Source: Rhizomicrobium sp.
Lineage (GTDB): Bacteria; Pseudomonadota; Alphaproteobacteria; Micropepsales; Micropepsaceae
Direction: 5' to 3'
DNA: 64,000 bases
Assembly: GCA_037200045.1 (NCBI GenBank)
Contig: JBBCHM010000001.1
Span: 2,790,001-2,854,000, forward strand
Below the pieces are notes generated by a model. The model searched no databases, had not been told where the DNA came from, and saw nothing but the letters and a program-made list of their open reading frames with translations. Below are positions 28,561 through 37,779 of the stretch, piece after piece. The stretch's first letter is position 1, and each line of letters opens with the position of its first letter. The translations under genes were made by a program, and so were the position numbers.

Positions 28561-28989
28561 GTGCTTCGACTCTTCCTCGCGGGCGTATTCGCGCTCGCGG
28601 CCGTCCCCGCACCTGCCGCCGAGCCGCTCGCGACGCTGACCATCAAAGTCGAGAAGGTGAGCCCGCGCGGCGGCGACGTCCGCGTCGCGCTGTACACGCG
28701 GGAGAATTATTCGGGCCAGGATGCGGATGCGACGATCGACGCCGTGGTTCCCGCCAAGCCGGGCGAGACGATCGTCGTGCTGAAGCCCGTGAAGCCCGGC
28801 ATCTATGCCGTCAAGCTGTTCCAGGATTTCAACCGCAACGGCGAGTTCGACATGAACTGGATCGGGTTGCCGCTCGAGAAATACGGCTTCTCCAACGACG
28901 CGTCGCCCACACTCAGCGAGCCGCCCTTCGAGGCGACCAAGTTCGAATTGCGGCCGGGCGCCAACACCATCACCATCCACCTGCGATAG
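28561..28989 (+). CDS. secreted DUF2141-family protein
   Basis: Periplasmic or exported protein of 142 residues, function unknown. After a signal peptide (1-20, ending APAAA-like), it has the DUF2141 pattern: GGDVRVALYTRENYSG, then PGIYAVKLFQDFNRNGEFDMNW with a calcium-like DFNRNGEFD loop, then YGFSNDA. Start is a GTG. It lies 27 bases after mdh and may share its transcript. Confidence 0.87.
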   Translation: MLRLFLAGVFALAAVPAPAAEPLATLTIKVEKVSPRGGDVRVALYTRENYSGQDADATIDAVVPAKPGETIVVLKPVKPGIYAVKLFQDFNRNGEFDMNWIGLPLEKYGFSNDASPTLSEPPFEATKFELRPGANTITIHLR

Positions 28990-29000
28990 CGCGCCGGCGG

Positions 29001-29048
29001 AAAAGAAGGGGGCCGCCATGCCTGAAGCAATGCCTCGGCAGGCGGCCC
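29001..29048 (-). terminator. candidate terminator of the Trp-rich small gene
   Basis: GGGCCGCC (29010-29017) pairs with GGCGGCCC (29041-29048), extended by TGCC/GGCA across a one-base bulge. Read on the minus strand the stem is followed by CCTTCTTTT, so it best fits a terminator for the minus-strand gene upstream at 29.4 kb; on the plus strand no T-run follows. Confidence 0.5.
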
Positions 29049-29057
29049 AGAATCACA

Positions 29058-29157
29058 GAATCACGCGTGACGATGCGAAGATCGCATCGTGCCCCGCGGC
29101 TTTCCATCCGCACTAACACGACTGGACACGGCGGTCCGATCCGCGAACGCGTGATTC
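29058..29157. other. cloverleaf-like structured segment
   Basis: GAATCACGCG (29058-29067) and its perfect complement at 29148-29157 would close a 100-base structure. Inside are a perfect 9-base hairpin with a three-base loop (29070-29090), a GCGG/CCGC hairpin and a GGAC/GTCC hairpin. It encodes nothing recognised, is not a tRNA (closing stem too long, no TTC arm seen) and sits in a non-coding gap. It may be a small RNA or a repeat; strand unknown. Confidence 0.4.
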
Positions 29158-29170
29158 GCGGCCTTACGCG

Positions 29171-29437
29171 TCAGAAGCGGATCCAGATGCCGGGCGCCCA
29201 CACCCACACGCCGTTGCGCCAATTCCAGGCGCCGGCGCGCCAGTGATAATGGCCGTGCGGCATGGGCGGACGGTGCTCAAGCCGGTTGGCCGGCCGGCGA
29301 TTGTGGTCATGAAAGGCATCGGGATGGCCCGACATCATGCCGCCGCCATGCGGCGCGGCTTCGGCGGGTGTCAGCGCCAGCGGCGCGGCGAGCGACAGCG
29401 CGAAAGCCGCCGCCAATAATTTCTTTCCAATCGTCAT
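29171..29437 (-). CDS. small secreted Trp-rich protein with WxxGxW repeats
   Basis: Exported protein of 88 residues, function unknown. A signal peptide (about 1-27, ending PAEAA) is followed by a Gly/His/Met-rich stretch and a C-terminal run of the pattern HWRAGAWNWRNGVWVW, resembling the YxWxxGxW repeats of small periplasmic proteins. I start at ATG 29437, since GGAG lies just upstream at the right spacing, rather than at the ATG 12 bases earlier. A terminator-like hairpin lies downstream. Confidence 0.8.
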   Translation of the reverse strand: MTIGKKLLAAAFALSLAAPLALTPAEAAPHGGGMMSGHPDAFHDHNRRPANRLEHRPPMPHGHYHWRAGAWNWRNGVWVWAPGIWIRF

Positions 29438-29611
29438 TGTCGTCTCCATCGGTTGCGGGCGGTGCCCATCCAGAGAAATCGTATCTGTCCCCCGCCTTGC
29501 GCAAGCGTGAACTGCTCGACAGGAGGTACAGTTTCCGTGATCTTTGTCGCTGACTGTCGCGCAATCCGATGTTGCCGCCGAAAATGCGAACACCGTGAAT
29601 GGAGGATGAAC

Positions 29612-30151
29612 ATGATTCCGCGCCTCGAGACCGAGCGGCTCACCTTGCGCGAATGGCGGGCGGACGACTTCGATACGCTCGCGCAATTTTATGCCGACGC
29701 GGATGTCATGAAATTCCTCGGCGGCGTGATGGAACGCACCGACGCCTGGCGCGCGCTCGCCGGCTCGATGGGCCACTGGAACATGCGCGGCTACGGCACC
29801 TGGGCGGTGGAGCGCAAATCCGACCGCGCCCTGGTCGGCCGTGTCGGGCTCATCAATCCCGAAGGCTGGCCATCGCTGGAGCTCGGCTGGACGCTCGGCC
29901 GTCCCTATTGGGGCCAGGGCTATGCCAGCGAGGCGGCCATCACTGCGCTCGATTACGCGTTCCTGACCCAGCCGGTCGATCGCATGATCTCCTGCATCGA
30001 TCCTGAGAACAAAGGGTCGCAAGCGGTCGCGGAGCGCATCGGCGAGACGAAGGGCGAACGGCGCACGCTGCGCACCGGCGGCAAGGATTTCGAAGTCGAC
30101 ATTTGGAGCATCGCGCGCGGCGAATGGCTGCGGCGGCGCGGCGGCGCTTGA
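29612..30151 (+). CDS. GNAT N-acetyltransferase (RimJ-like)
   Basis: Acetyl-CoA dependent acetyltransferase of 179 residues of the Acetyltransf_3 group, which includes ribosomal-protein acetylases; the real substrate is unknown. Visible are PRLETERLTLREWRADDF at the N-terminus, LGWTLGRPYWGQGYASEAA around residues 92-110 (acetyl-CoA loop) and CIDPENKGSQAVAERIG. GGAGG at 29601-29605 is six bases from ATG 29612 but directly abuts the ATG at 29606, so I use 29612. Confidence 0.92.
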   Translation: MIPRLETERLTLREWRADDFDTLAQFYADADVMKFLGGVMERTDAWRALAGSMGHWNMRGYGTWAVERKSDRALVGRVGLINPEGWPSLELGWTLGRPYWGQGYASEAAITALDYAFLTQPVDRMISCIDPENKGSQAVAERIGETKGERRTLRTGGKDFEVDIWSIARGEWLRRRGGA

Positions 30152-30173
30152 CCCACACGCCCAATCGCGCTCC

Positions 30174-31424
30174 ATGGCCGCCATGACGGACGTCCCGCCT
30201 ACGGTCTATCGCGACCGCGATTTCTATGTGTTCGCCGTCGTCCGCTTCATCGTGACGATCGCCTTCCAGATACAGTCGGTTGCGATCGGCTGGCAGGTCT
30301 ACGACATCACCCATTCGACCTTCGCGCTCGGCCTGGTGGGTCTTTGCCAGTTCGGGCCGATGTTCATTCTCACGTTGCCCGCCGGCGATATCGCCGACCG
30401 TTTCGACCAGCGCAAGGTGCTGAGCGCGACGCAAGCGATGCAAAGCGTCTGCTCCGGTCTCTTTCTCATCCTCGTCCTGTTCGCGCCGCAGATTCCGTGG
30501 CCCTATTACGCGGTGCTGATCCTGTTCGGCGCCACGCGCGGCTTCTACGGACCCGCCTCGCAGTCGCTGCTACCGTTTCTCGTCCCGCCGGAGAAGCTGC
30601 CGCGCGCCATCGCGCTCTCGTCCTCCGTCTTCACGACCGCGACCATCGCCGGTCCGGCGCTGGGCGGCTTCCTGTTCGCGCTCGGGCCGATGACGACCTT
30701 CTCCGTCAGCCTCGTGCTGATGATCGTGGCCTCGCTCCTGACCGCGTCGCTCGGCGGGCGAAAGCGTCCGCCCCATGTCGATACCGGTGCCTCGGGGATC
30801 GAGCGCGTGCGCGAGGGCATCGACTTCGTGCGCCATCGTCCCGTCGTGCTGGGCGCGATTTCGCTCGATCTGTTCGCCGTCCTGCTCGGCGGCGCCACCG
30901 CGCTGCTGCCCGCCTATGCGAAAGACATCCTGCATGCCGGACCCATCGGGCTGGGCGTGCTGCGCAGCGGTCCCGCGGTCGGGGCCGCGCTGACGGCGTT
31001 CAGCCTGGCGCGCTGGCCGATCCAGCGCCGCACCGGCATGATCATGTTCATTGCGGTCGCGATCTTCGGTGTCGCCACCATCGTCTTCGGCCTGTCGACC
31101 AATTTCTTCGTCTCGCTCGTGGCGCTGGCGGTGCTCGGCGCCTCGGATATGATCAGCGTCTTCGTGCGCTCCGCCCTCATCCAATACGCCACACCCGACG
31201 CGATGCGCGGCCGCGTCAGCGCCGTGAGCATGCTGTTCATCGGTGCCTCCAACGAGCTTGGCGAGTTTGAATCGGGCATCACGGCGGACTGGTTCGGGAC
31301 GATCCTGTCCGTGGTGATCGGCGGCATCGGCACCTTGGCGGTCGTCGCCGTGTGGATGGCCCTGTTCCCGCCGCTCCGGAAGATCAATCGCCTCGCCGAC
31401 GCGGCGAAATCACCGGTATCCTGA
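30174..31424 (+). CDS. MFS transporter, EntS-like group
   Basis: Major facilitator of 416 residues with twelve predicted membrane segments. The cytoplasmic loop after segment 2 reads GDIADRFDQRKVL, the MFS motif A variant of the MFS_3 group that includes siderophore exporters, and FYGPASQSLLPFLVPPEKLPRA is characteristic. Substrate unknown. An alternative ATG lies nine bases later; no ribosome binding site decides. Confidence 0.9.
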   Translation: MAAMTDVPPTVYRDRDFYVFAVVRFIVTIAFQIQSVAIGWQVYDITHSTFALGLVGLCQFGPMFILTLPAGDIADRFDQRKVLSATQAMQSVCSGLFLILVLFAPQIPWPYYAVLILFGATRGFYGPASQSLLPFLVPPEKLPRAIALSSSVFTTATIAGPALGGFLFALGPMTTFSVSLVLMIVASLLTASLGGRKRPPHVDTGASGIERVREGIDFVRHRPVVLGAISLDLFAVLLGGATALLPAYAKDILHAGPIGLGVLRSGPAVGAALTAFSLARWPIQRRTGMIMFIAVAIFGVATIVFGLSTNFFVSLVALAVLGASDMISVFVRSALIQYATPDAMRGRVSAVSMLFIGASNELGEFESGITADWFGTILSVVIGGIGTLAVVAVWMALFPPLRKINRLADAAKSPVS

Positions 31425-31528
31425 CGCGGCGCCGGTTGGCGGGCCGCATGGCGACACGTCACGGAACAGGCGCAAGCCCCGAATCTCGTGCAATATGATC
31501 CCGGCGGGAACGACCGGGATACGCAGAG

Positions 31529-32746
31529 ATGGCATTGGATGCACTGAAGGGCTGGACCTCGACCCAGAAGCACGTCGTCGCCGCGAGCTATCTCGGCTGG
31601 ACGCTGGATGCGTTCGATTTCTTCCTCATGGTCTTCGTCATCAAGGATGTGGCGGCCGAGTTCGGCGCCGGCAAGGCGGACATCGCCTGGGCGACGACGC
31701 TGACGCTCGCGCTGCGCCCGCTCGGCGCCTTCTTCTTCGGCCGGCTTGCCGATCGCTTCGGGCGGCGCCCCGTGCTGATGGCCGATGTCGCGCTCTATTC
31801 GGTGCTCGGCTTCGCGACCGCCTTCTCGCCCAACCTCATCGTCTTCCTCGTCATCCGCGCGCTGTTCGGCATCGCGATGGGCGGCGAGTGGGGCACCGGT
31901 GCGTCGCTCACCATGGAGACGGTCAAGCCGGAAGCGCGGGGCCTCGTTTCGGGCCTGCTGCAATCGGGCTATCCGACGGGATACCTACTGGCGAGCATCG
32001 TCTATCGCAATTTCTACGATGTGCTGCATTGGCGCGGCATGTTCCTGGTCGGGATCATTCCCGCGCTCCTGATCCTCTACATCCGCCGCCATGTGCCGGA
32101 ATCGCCCGGCTGGTCGCGCGACCATGCGCGGACCGGAACGGTGCTCAGCGTTCTTGCCAAGCACTGGAAGCTCGCGCTCTACGCCATCGTTCTGATGACC
32201 GCGTTCAACTTCTACAGCCACGGCACGCAAGACGCCTATCCGACCTTCCTGCAGGTGCAGCACAAATTCGACACGCATACGACCGGCAATATCGCGATCC
32301 TCTACAATATCGGCGCGATCCTCGGCGGCTGGACGTTCGGATTGTGGAGCCAGAGCTTCGGGCGCCGGCGCACGATCATCGTCGCCTCGCTGCTGTCCAT
32401 TCCGGTTGCCTGGATATGGGCCTATTCCGAGACCGCCGGGATGCTCGCCTTGGGCGCTTTCCTGATGCAGTTCTTCGTGCAGGGCGCCTGGGGCGTGATC
32501 CCGGCGCATTTGAACGAATTGTCGCCGGCCGACGCGCGCGGCACGTTCCCTGGCACGGTCTACCAGCTCGGCAATTTCATCGCGTCCTACAATCTGGTGC
32601 TGCAGACCCGAATCGCGGACAGCCATGGCGAGAACTATTCGCTCGCGCTGTTCGGCGTGGCGGTGGCCGCGGCCATCGCCATCGCGATCCTGACCGCGTT
32701 CGGCCGCGAGGCGCGCGATATCCGGCTCGATGTGAACCCCGCCTAG
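31529..32746 (+). CDS. MFS transporter, SHS-like carboxylate carrier
   Basis: Proton-coupled symporter candidate of 405 residues with twelve membrane segments. SYLGWTLDAFDFFLMVFVIKD at the first helix (here split by reading only GWTLDAFDFF), GRLADRFGRRPVL as motif A, and ALFGIAMGGEWGTGASL are typical of the sialate/lactate carrier group. Substrate is therefore likely an organic acid, but this is inference. It ends convergently with the OmpA-like gene, overlapping by four bases. Confidence 0.88.
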   Translation: MALDALKGWTSTQKHVVAASYLGWTLDAFDFFLMVFVIKDVAAEFGAGKADIAWATTLTLALRPLGAFFFGRLADRFGRRPVLMADVALYSVLGFATAFSPNLIVFLVIRALFGIAMGGEWGTGASLTMETVKPEARGLVSGLLQSGYPTGYLLASIVYRNFYDVLHWRGMFLVGIIPALLILYIRRHVPESPGWSRDHARTGTVLSVLAKHWKLALYAIVLMTAFNFYSHGTQDAYPTFLQVQHKFDTHTTGNIAILYNIGAILGGWTFGLWSQSFGRRRTIIVASLLSIPVAWIWAYSETAGMLALGAFLMQFFVQGAWGVIPAHLNELSPADARGTFPGTVYQLGNFIASYNLVLQTRIADSHGENYSLALFGVAVAAAIAIAILTAFGREARDIRLDVNPA

Positions 32747-33741
32747 GCCTGGACGAAGACGTCGACCCGGTCGGCCGGTCCGTTGTCGTCGGCGCCGCCC
32801 AGCGCGCGCACGTCGATCTTCTCCGCCGGCACGCCGTCTTCGATCAGCAATTCGCGGATCACCAGGGCGCGCTTGAGCGCAAGCCGGTGCGCGTCCGACG
32901 ACTTGTCGCCGCGCGGCCCGCCATAGGCGTTGAGCTGAACATGCTGGGCGCCGGAATTGAGCGCCGCGTTGAGCGCCGTCGCGAGCGTGTGCACCGCGTT
33001 CACGTCCGGGCCGGCCGGGCTGCTCGCGCCGGGCGCGAAGGGAATCGAGCTTTGTTTGCGCAGGCCGGCGGCCACGCCCGCGGGCGCCGTCGTGTTGGCG
33101 GGCGCCGGTGTTGCGCTGGCGGTGCGGCGCGGCGGCGGCCCGTCCACTCGCCTTACCGTGAAGATGGTGTCGGGCTCGGCCGCGGCGGGTTTGGGGGGCG
33201 TGCTGGCGGCATGGCGCGGTTTGGCTGGCGCCGGGCCGGCGTCGGCCAAGGGTCCGATCCGCGCCGCACTGTCTTCCGGCACGGCGTCGAAAGCGGAGGA
33301 GGGCGGCGACGTCGCCGGTGCCGGGGCGGGTCTTGCGGCCGGCGGCGGCGTCTGCCTTGCCACGCGCTTGGGCGGGGTCGGTGCGGGAACTGGAGCTGGA
33401 GCTGGAGCGGCCCCGTTCATGTCCGGCGCGCTGGCGAACTGGTCCGTCGAGGTCGCCAAGCCGGCGTCGCCAGCTACCGCCACCGGCGGCGCGGCGGCCT
33501 TGGCGCGCCGCGCGATATGGGGATGCTTTACCGGCATGTGCAGATGGATCGGCCCCGGCCTGTCGCCCGGTTGCCTAAGATTGCCGACCTGGCGGCCGTA
33601 CTTGCCGCCCGGATAGAGCAGATAGCCATGACCGAGCGCAGCGGGGTTCACCGTCACTTCCTCGCCCGGATACGCCTGGCTCGCCGCCGGCGCCGTATAG
33701 AGGAGGACAATCGTCGCGCCGAGCGCGAAAGCGCGTTTCAT
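32743..33741 (-). CDS. exported Pro/Ala-rich protein with OmpA-like C-terminus
   Basis: Envelope protein of 332 residues. A signal peptide (1-21, ending ASQA) leads to a long Pro/Ala-rich linker (about 80-215), then an OmpA-like domain (about 250-332) with HVQLNAYGGPRGD, RLALKRALVIRELLIEDGV and IDVRALGGADDNGPADRVDV, the peptidoglycan-binding pattern. It probably tethers the envelope to peptidoglycan, but the linker is not specific. It lies next to suhB on the same strand. Confidence 0.82.
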   Translation of the reverse strand: MKRAFALGATIVLLYTAPAASQAYPGEEVTVNPAALGHGYLLYPGGKYGRQVGNLRQPGDRPGPIHLHMPVKHPHIARRAKAAAPPVAVAGDAGLATSTDQFASAPDMNGAAPAPAPVPAPTPPKRVARQTPPPAARPAPAPATSPPSSAFDAVPEDSAARIGPLADAGPAPAKPRHAASTPPKPAAAEPDTIFTVRRVDGPPPRRTASATPAPANTTAPAGVAAGLRKQSSIPFAPGASSPAGPDVNAVHTLATALNAALNSGAQHVQLNAYGGPRGDKSSDAHRLALKRALVIRELLIEDGVPAEKIDVRALGGADDNGPADRVDVFVQA

Positions 33742-33796
33742 TCGCCGGTTCAGCCCATTATTCGCGTGCGGACCATAATGGCCCCGGCCCCGCGCC

Positions 33797-34606
33797 TCAA
33801 CCTTTGGCCGTGCGGCCCGCGTCCTTGAGGAGTTTGAGGAACAACGGGTGCAGATATTCGTTGGCGGCCAGGATCTGGCCGCCGTTCAGCGAATCGCTCC
33901 CGCCATTGAGATCGGTGACCACGCCACCGGCCTCGCGGACCAGCAGGATGCCGGCCGCCACGTCCCAGGCGTTGATGCCGCGCTCCCAATAGCCGTCGAA
34001 CCGGCCGGCCGCGACATAAGCGAGATCCAGGCTCGCCGCGCCGAAGCGCCGCACGCCAGCCGTCACCGCCATGACCGCCGCCAGCTCGTGCGCGAAGGTT
34101 TCGTGCCCGGGACGGCCGAGGAACGGGATGCCGGTCGCCAGGATCACCTCGTTCAATTTCTTGCGCGCGGCGACGCGCAGGCGCTTGTCGTTGAGATAGG
34201 CGCCATGGCCCTTCTCGGCGACATACATCTCGTCGGTGACGGGATTGAAGATGACGCCGGACACCAGCGCGCCGTCGCGCTCCAGCCCGATCGAGATCGC
34301 GAAATGCGGGATGCCGTGCAGGAAATTCGTCGTGCCGTCGATCGGATCGATGATGAAGCGGTGCGACTTGTCCGGCCCGTCGATAACGCCGGTCTCCTCG
34401 GTGAGAAAGCAGTAGCCGGGGCGCGCCTTGGTGAGCTCCTCGATCAGCTTGGTCTCGGTGCGCTTGTCGGCGGTGGAGACGAAATCGGCCGGCCCCTTCA
34501 TCGACACCTGAAGATTTTCGATCTCGCCATAGTCGCGGATGAGCCCGCGGCCCACCTTCCGCGCAGCGGCGACCATGACGTTCAGGGCGGGGGAAAGATA
34601 GGGCAT
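33797..34606 (-). CDS. suhB: inositol monophosphatase family protein (SuhB-like)
   Basis: Mg-dependent phosphatase of 269 residues. The metal-site motifs are present: EETG near residue 68, DPIDGTTNFLHG near 85-96 and WDVAAGILLVREAGG near 215. Enzymes of this family hydrolyse inositol phosphate or act in rRNA processing (SuhB). The ATG overlaps the efp stop by one base (TAATG), so it is translationally linked to efp. Confidence 0.93.
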   Translation of the reverse strand: MPYLSPALNVMVAAARKVGRGLIRDYGEIENLQVSMKGPADFVSTADKRTETKLIEELTKARPGYCFLTEETGVIDGPDKSHRFIIDPIDGTTNFLHGIPHFAISIGLERDGALVSGVIFNPVTDEMYVAEKGHGAYLNDKRLRVAARKKLNEVILATGIPFLGRPGHETFAHELAAVMAVTAGVRRFGAASLDLAYVAAGRFDGYWERGINAWDVAAGILLVREAGGVVTDLNGGSDSLNGGQILAANEYLHPLFLKLLKDAGRTAKG

Positions 34607-35172
34607 TACTCGGCGCGCCTGACGTAGGAACCGTCTTCGGTGGAGACCACGATCCTGGTGCCGGCGTCGATGAAGGGCGGCACCTGGACCGTCATCCCGT
34701 TTTCGAGCTTGGCGCTCTTATAGGACGGCGCGGCGGTGCCGCCCCGCAGCACCGGATCGGCTTCGGTGACCTCAAGGGTGACTTGCGCCGGCAGCTTGAT
34801 GGAGATCGGCTTGCCCTCATAGAGCTGCAGCATCACCTTCATGCCGTCCACCAGGAACTGGGCCTGGTCGCCGACCCAGTCGGCCTGGAGTTCGATCTGG
34901 TCGTAGGTCTCCACGTCCATGAAGGTCAGCATGTCGCCGGCGGCATACAGGAAGTTGAAGTCCTTCTTGTCGAGATAGATCTCGTCCACCGCCTCGTCGG
35001 AGCGGAAGCGCTGGTTCAGCTTGGTGCCCTGGATGATGTGCTTCAGTTCGACCTGGTTGTAGGCGCCGCCCTTGCCGGGCTTGACCTTCGCCGTCTTGAC
35101 CGCGACCCACAGCCCGCCGTCGTATTCGATCAGCGTGCCGGGCGAGATTTCGTTGCCGGTGATCTTGGCCAT
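34606..35172 (-). CDS. efp: translation elongation factor P
   Basis: Relieves ribosome stalling at polyproline. The 188 residues have KOW-like domain I with the modifiable Lys34 in KPGKGGA, OB domain II, and the C-terminal [18 protein letters not shown]. Start is ATG 35172 ([12 protein letters not shown]), the family N-terminus; the frame extends upstream without EF-P character. The modification enzymes EpmA/EpmB are not in this window. Several Pro-rich proteins are encoded here (TolA, the OmpA-like protein), natural clients for EF-P. Confidence 0.97.
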   Translation of the reverse strand: MAKITGNEISPGTLIEYDGGLWVAVKTAKVKPGKGGAYNQVELKHIIQGTKLNQRFRSDEAVDEIYLDKKDFNFLYAAGDMLTFMDVETYDQIELQADWVGDQAQFLVDGMKVMLQLYEGKPISIKLPAQVTLEVTEADPVLRGGTAAPSYKSAKLENGMTVQVPPFIDAGTRIVVSTEDGSYVRRAE

Positions 35173-35273
35173 AGTCGCATGCGGCGCCGGTTTAGGGCGC
35201 GTTCCCAGGTTCAAACTGACAAAGAGCGCGCGGGTGATAGCAGGCGAGGAGCCCGATGTCACCCGTCCCGAAA

Positions 35274-36020
35274 TTACGACGAAAGCTTCGCCATCAGCGC
35301 GTCGGACAATTCGTAATTGCCGTAAACGTTCTGCACGTCGTCGTGGTCGTCCAGCGTTTCGATCAGCTTGACCAGGCTCTCGCCCGCCTCGTCCTTCACC
35401 GCGACCGTGTTCTGAGGGCGCCAGACAAATCCGGCGGAGGAGGGCGCGCCCAGCTTGGCCTCCAGCGCGTCGCGCACGGCGATGAACTGGTCGAGGCTGG
35501 TCAGGAATTCGTGTGCCTCGTCGGTGGAGACGACTTCGTCGGCGCCGGTCTCGATGGCGAGTTCGAGCATCGCATCGTCGCTGGCCTTGTCCTTGGGATA
35601 GACGATCTGGCCGACATGGTTGAACAGGAAGGCGACCGAGTTGTTCGCCACCATCTCGCCACCGAACTTCGAGAAGGTCGAGCGCACGTCGGCGCTGGTG
35701 CGGTTGCGATTGTCGGTCAGCGCCTCGACGATCAGCGCCACGCCGCCGGGGCCGCGGCCCTCGTAGCGGACCTCGTCGTAATTCTCGGCGTCGCCGCCCT
35801 GGCCCTTCTTGATCGCGCGTTCGATGTTGTCCTTGGGCATCGACTCCGCCTTGGCGGCGATGATCGCGGTGCGCAGGCGCGGATTGTGGTTGGGGTCGGG
35901 CAGGCCCGATTTGGAGGCGACGGTGATCTCGCGGCTGAGCTTGGAGAAGAGCTTGGAGCGCTCCTTATCCTGCTTGCCCTTGCGGAACATGATGTTCTTG
36001 AACTGGGAATGACCGGCCAT
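35274..36020 (-). CDS. yebC: YebC/PmpR-family regulatory protein
   Basis: YebC-family protein of 248 residues, a family reported as transcriptional regulators and more recently as translation factors acting at proline stretches. [34 protein letters not shown] and [14 protein letters not shown] are diagnostic. I start at 36020 with the conserved MAGHSQF. It is the gene next to efp; in many alphaproteobacteria yebC precedes ruvC, which here lies 13 kb away. Confidence 0.96.
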   Translation of the reverse strand: MAGHSQFKNIMFRKGKQDKERSKLFSKLSREITVASKSGLPDPNHNPRLRTAIIAAKAESMPKDNIERAIKKGQGGDAENYDEVRYEGRGPGGVALIVEALTDNRNRTSADVRSTFSKFGGEMVANNSVAFLFNHVGQIVYPKDKASDDAMLELAIETGADEVVSTDEAHEFLTSLDQFIAVRDALEAKLGAPSSAGFVWRPQNTVAVKDEAGESLVKLIETLDDHDDVQNVYGNYELSDALMAKLSS

Positions 36021-36425
36021 GGCTGTCTCGTGGGTGCGGCGGGTGAGATAGCCGGGGGCGGGCAAAGTATTCAAGGGTTTGTCGCGCAAGATCGTTTCCG
36101 GGACGGCCGGCGAAGGCCCCTTCGATGCGATTTTGCCGTTCCAATCGTCCAAAGCTGCGTTAAGCGAATGATTCCCAAGGCAAAAGAGCAAGGACAACCT
36201 CCCTTCGGAGGCTGCGCGATGCGGTCCTGGGACGCCTTCTATGCGCACAATCGATCCTTTGAACAAATCAGGAACAAGATATCAGATTTCGTCCGGGACG
36301 CAAACAAATCGGCGCGCGGCCGGCGACAGCGGTGGCAGCCTGTCGCAACGGCCGGTCCTTGACTCAGAATGGAATAGTTCTAAGTTTCACTCGCAATACA
36401 GCCTCAACCCTTCAGGAGCCCTCCC
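36021..36425. other. 405-base intergenic region between yebC and ahpC
   Basis: No gene is supported. At its right end TTGACT (36359-36364) and TAAGTT (36381-36386) with 16 bases between could be the ahpC promoter, but the -10 is weak. I see no convincing OxyR motif. A short CCTCC/GGAGG hairpin lies at 36198-36211. Otherwise nothing. Confidence 0.4.
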
Positions 36426-36965
36426 ATGCTGCGTATCGGCGACAAATTCCCCGACTTTGCCCTCACCGGCGTCGTTTCCACCGACCCCAAGACCGCCTTT
36501 GCCGACTTCACCCAGGCGAGCGATGCCGGCAAGTGGAAGATCGTGTTCTTCTGGCCGAAGGACTTCACTTTCGTCTGCCCCACCGAGATCGCCGCCTTCG
36601 GCAAGCTCAATGGCGAGTTCAACGACCGCGACGCGGTGGTCTATGGCGTGTCGGTCGACAGCGAGTTCGTCCATCTCGCCTGGCGGCAGAACCATGCCGA
36701 CCTGAAGACGCTGCCCTTCCCGATGCTGGCCGACATCAAGCGCGAGCTGACCGGGGCGCTGGGCATCATCGACCAGAAGGCCGGCGTCGCGCAGCGCGCC
36801 ACCTTCATCGTCGATCCGGAAGGCGTCATCCGCTTCGTCTACGTCACCGACCTCGATGTCGGGCGCAATCCGCAGGAAGTGCTGCGCGTGCTCGACGCGC
36901 TGCAGACCGACGAGCTCTGCCCGTGCAACTGGCAGAAGGGCGATGACGTACTGAAGGCGGCTTGA
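36426..36965 (+). CDS. ahpC: alkyl hydroperoxide reductase AhpC (2-Cys peroxiredoxin)
   Basis: Reduces hydrogen and organic peroxides and peroxynitrite. The 179 residues include the peroxidatic Cys51 in FTFVCPTE and a C-terminal ELCPCNW with Cys165 and Cys167, the three-cysteine arrangement of AhpC proteins reduced by AhpD rather than AhpF. The AhpD gene follows after a hairpin, supporting that partnership. Start is ATG 36426; the conserved IGDKFPDFAL follows. Confidence 0.95.
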   Translation: MLRIGDKFPDFALTGVVSTDPKTAFADFTQASDAGKWKIVFFWPKDFTFVCPTEIAAFGKLNGEFNDRDAVVYGVSVDSEFVHLAWRQNHADLKTLPFPMLADIKRELTGALGIIDQKAGVAQRATFIVDPEGVIRFVYVTDLDVGRNPQEVLRVLDALQTDELCPCNWQKGDDVLKAA

Positions 36966-37008
36966 TTAAGGCCCCCTCCGCCCTTCGCCGCCAACGCGGC
37001 TACGGGCA

Positions 37009-37045
37009 CCTCCCCCGCCAGCGTGCTTCGCACGCGCGGGGGAGG
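37009..37045. repeat. strong stem-loop between ahpC and ahpD
   Basis: CCTCCCCCGC (37009-37018) and GCGTGC (37021-37026) pair perfectly with GCACGC and GCGGGGGAGG (37030-37045), broken only by a two-base bulge, with a TTC loop. It has the CCTCCCC/GGGGAGG theme of the other repeats here. It might attenuate or protect the dicistronic mRNA. Confidence 0.6.
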
Positions 37046-37079
37046 CGGGCCTTTCATGCTTCGAACAAAGGAAATTGAA

Positions 37080-37631
37080 ATGTCTCTCGAACATCTGAAA
37101 TCCCGCCTGCCGGACTATGCCAAGGACCTCAAGCTCAACCTGTCGTCGCTGGCGGCGGAGAGCGTGCTGACGGAGCAGCAGAAGGCCGGCGCCTTCATCG
37201 TCTCGGCCATTGCGGCGCGCAACGCCGAAACCACCGCGGCGATCCTCGCCGAGTTCGCGCCGAAGCTCTCGCCCGAGGCGCTCGGCGCGGCGCAGGCCGC
37301 CGCCGCGATCATGGCGATGAACAACGTCTATTACCGCTTCACGCATCTGGCCTCGGCGCCGGACTACAAGACCATGCCGGCGCGCCTGCGGATGAACGCG
37401 ATGGCCAAGCCGGGCGTCGAGAAGGCGGACTTCGAGTTGTGGTCGCTGGCGGTGTCGGCGATCAATGGCTGCGGCATGTGCATCGACAGCCATGAGAAGG
37501 TCCTGCGCGAGCACGGCGTCAGCGCCGAGCAGGTCCAGGCCGCGGTCCGCATCGCCAGCGTGGTCCACGCGGTGGCCGCGACGCTGGATGGCGTCGATGC
37601 CGGCAACGCTGTGCTGGCGCAAGCGGCATAG
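37080..37631 (+). CDS. ahpD: alkyl hydroperoxidase AhpD
   Basis: Disulfide reductase that recycles AhpC. The 183 residues carry the redox motif CGMC with Cys131, Cys134 and the proton-relay His138 (CIDSH), almost the numbering of M. tuberculosis AhpD (130, 133, 137). Helical AhpD fold is consistent with the Ala-rich sequence. AAAGGA precedes the ATG at 37080. It forms a unit with ahpC. Confidence 0.95.
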   Translation: MSLEHLKSRLPDYAKDLKLNLSSLAAESVLTEQQKAGAFIVSAIAARNAETTAAILAEFAPKLSPEALGAAQAAAAIMAMNNVYYRFTHLASAPDYKTMPARLRMNAMAKPGVEKADFELWSLAVSAINGCGMCIDSHEKVLREHGVSAEQVQAAVRIASVVHAVAATLDGVDAGNAVLAQAA

Positions 37632-37660
37632 ACCCAGGGGCGGCTGGATCACCCCCTAAA

Positions 37661-37741
37661 CCGTCATCGCCCGCTTCATGCGGGCGATCCATCTTCCTCT
37701 CGAAAGAAAATGGATTGCCCGGACGAGCCGGGCAATGACGG
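37661..37741. repeat. paired-arm REP-like element between ahpD and the aldo/keto reductase
   Basis: Two 31-base arms, 37661-37691 and 37711-37741, are imperfect inverted copies. Each arm is itself a hairpin (GCCCGCTTCATGCGGGC; GCCCGGACGAGCCGGGC), and both include the GTCAT/ATGAC ends known from REP-type repeats of alphaproteobacteria. It separates two convergent genes and could act as a bidirectional terminator. Confidence 0.75.
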
Positions 37742-37779
37742 TGGAGGGAAAGCAGCTTCGAAAAATACGATGCGGAAAC

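Noticed and set aside
36021..36425. OxyR binding site before ahpC
   Set aside because: An ATAG half-site is present, but the four-part ATAG/CTAT spacing is not met and no oxyR gene is nearby.
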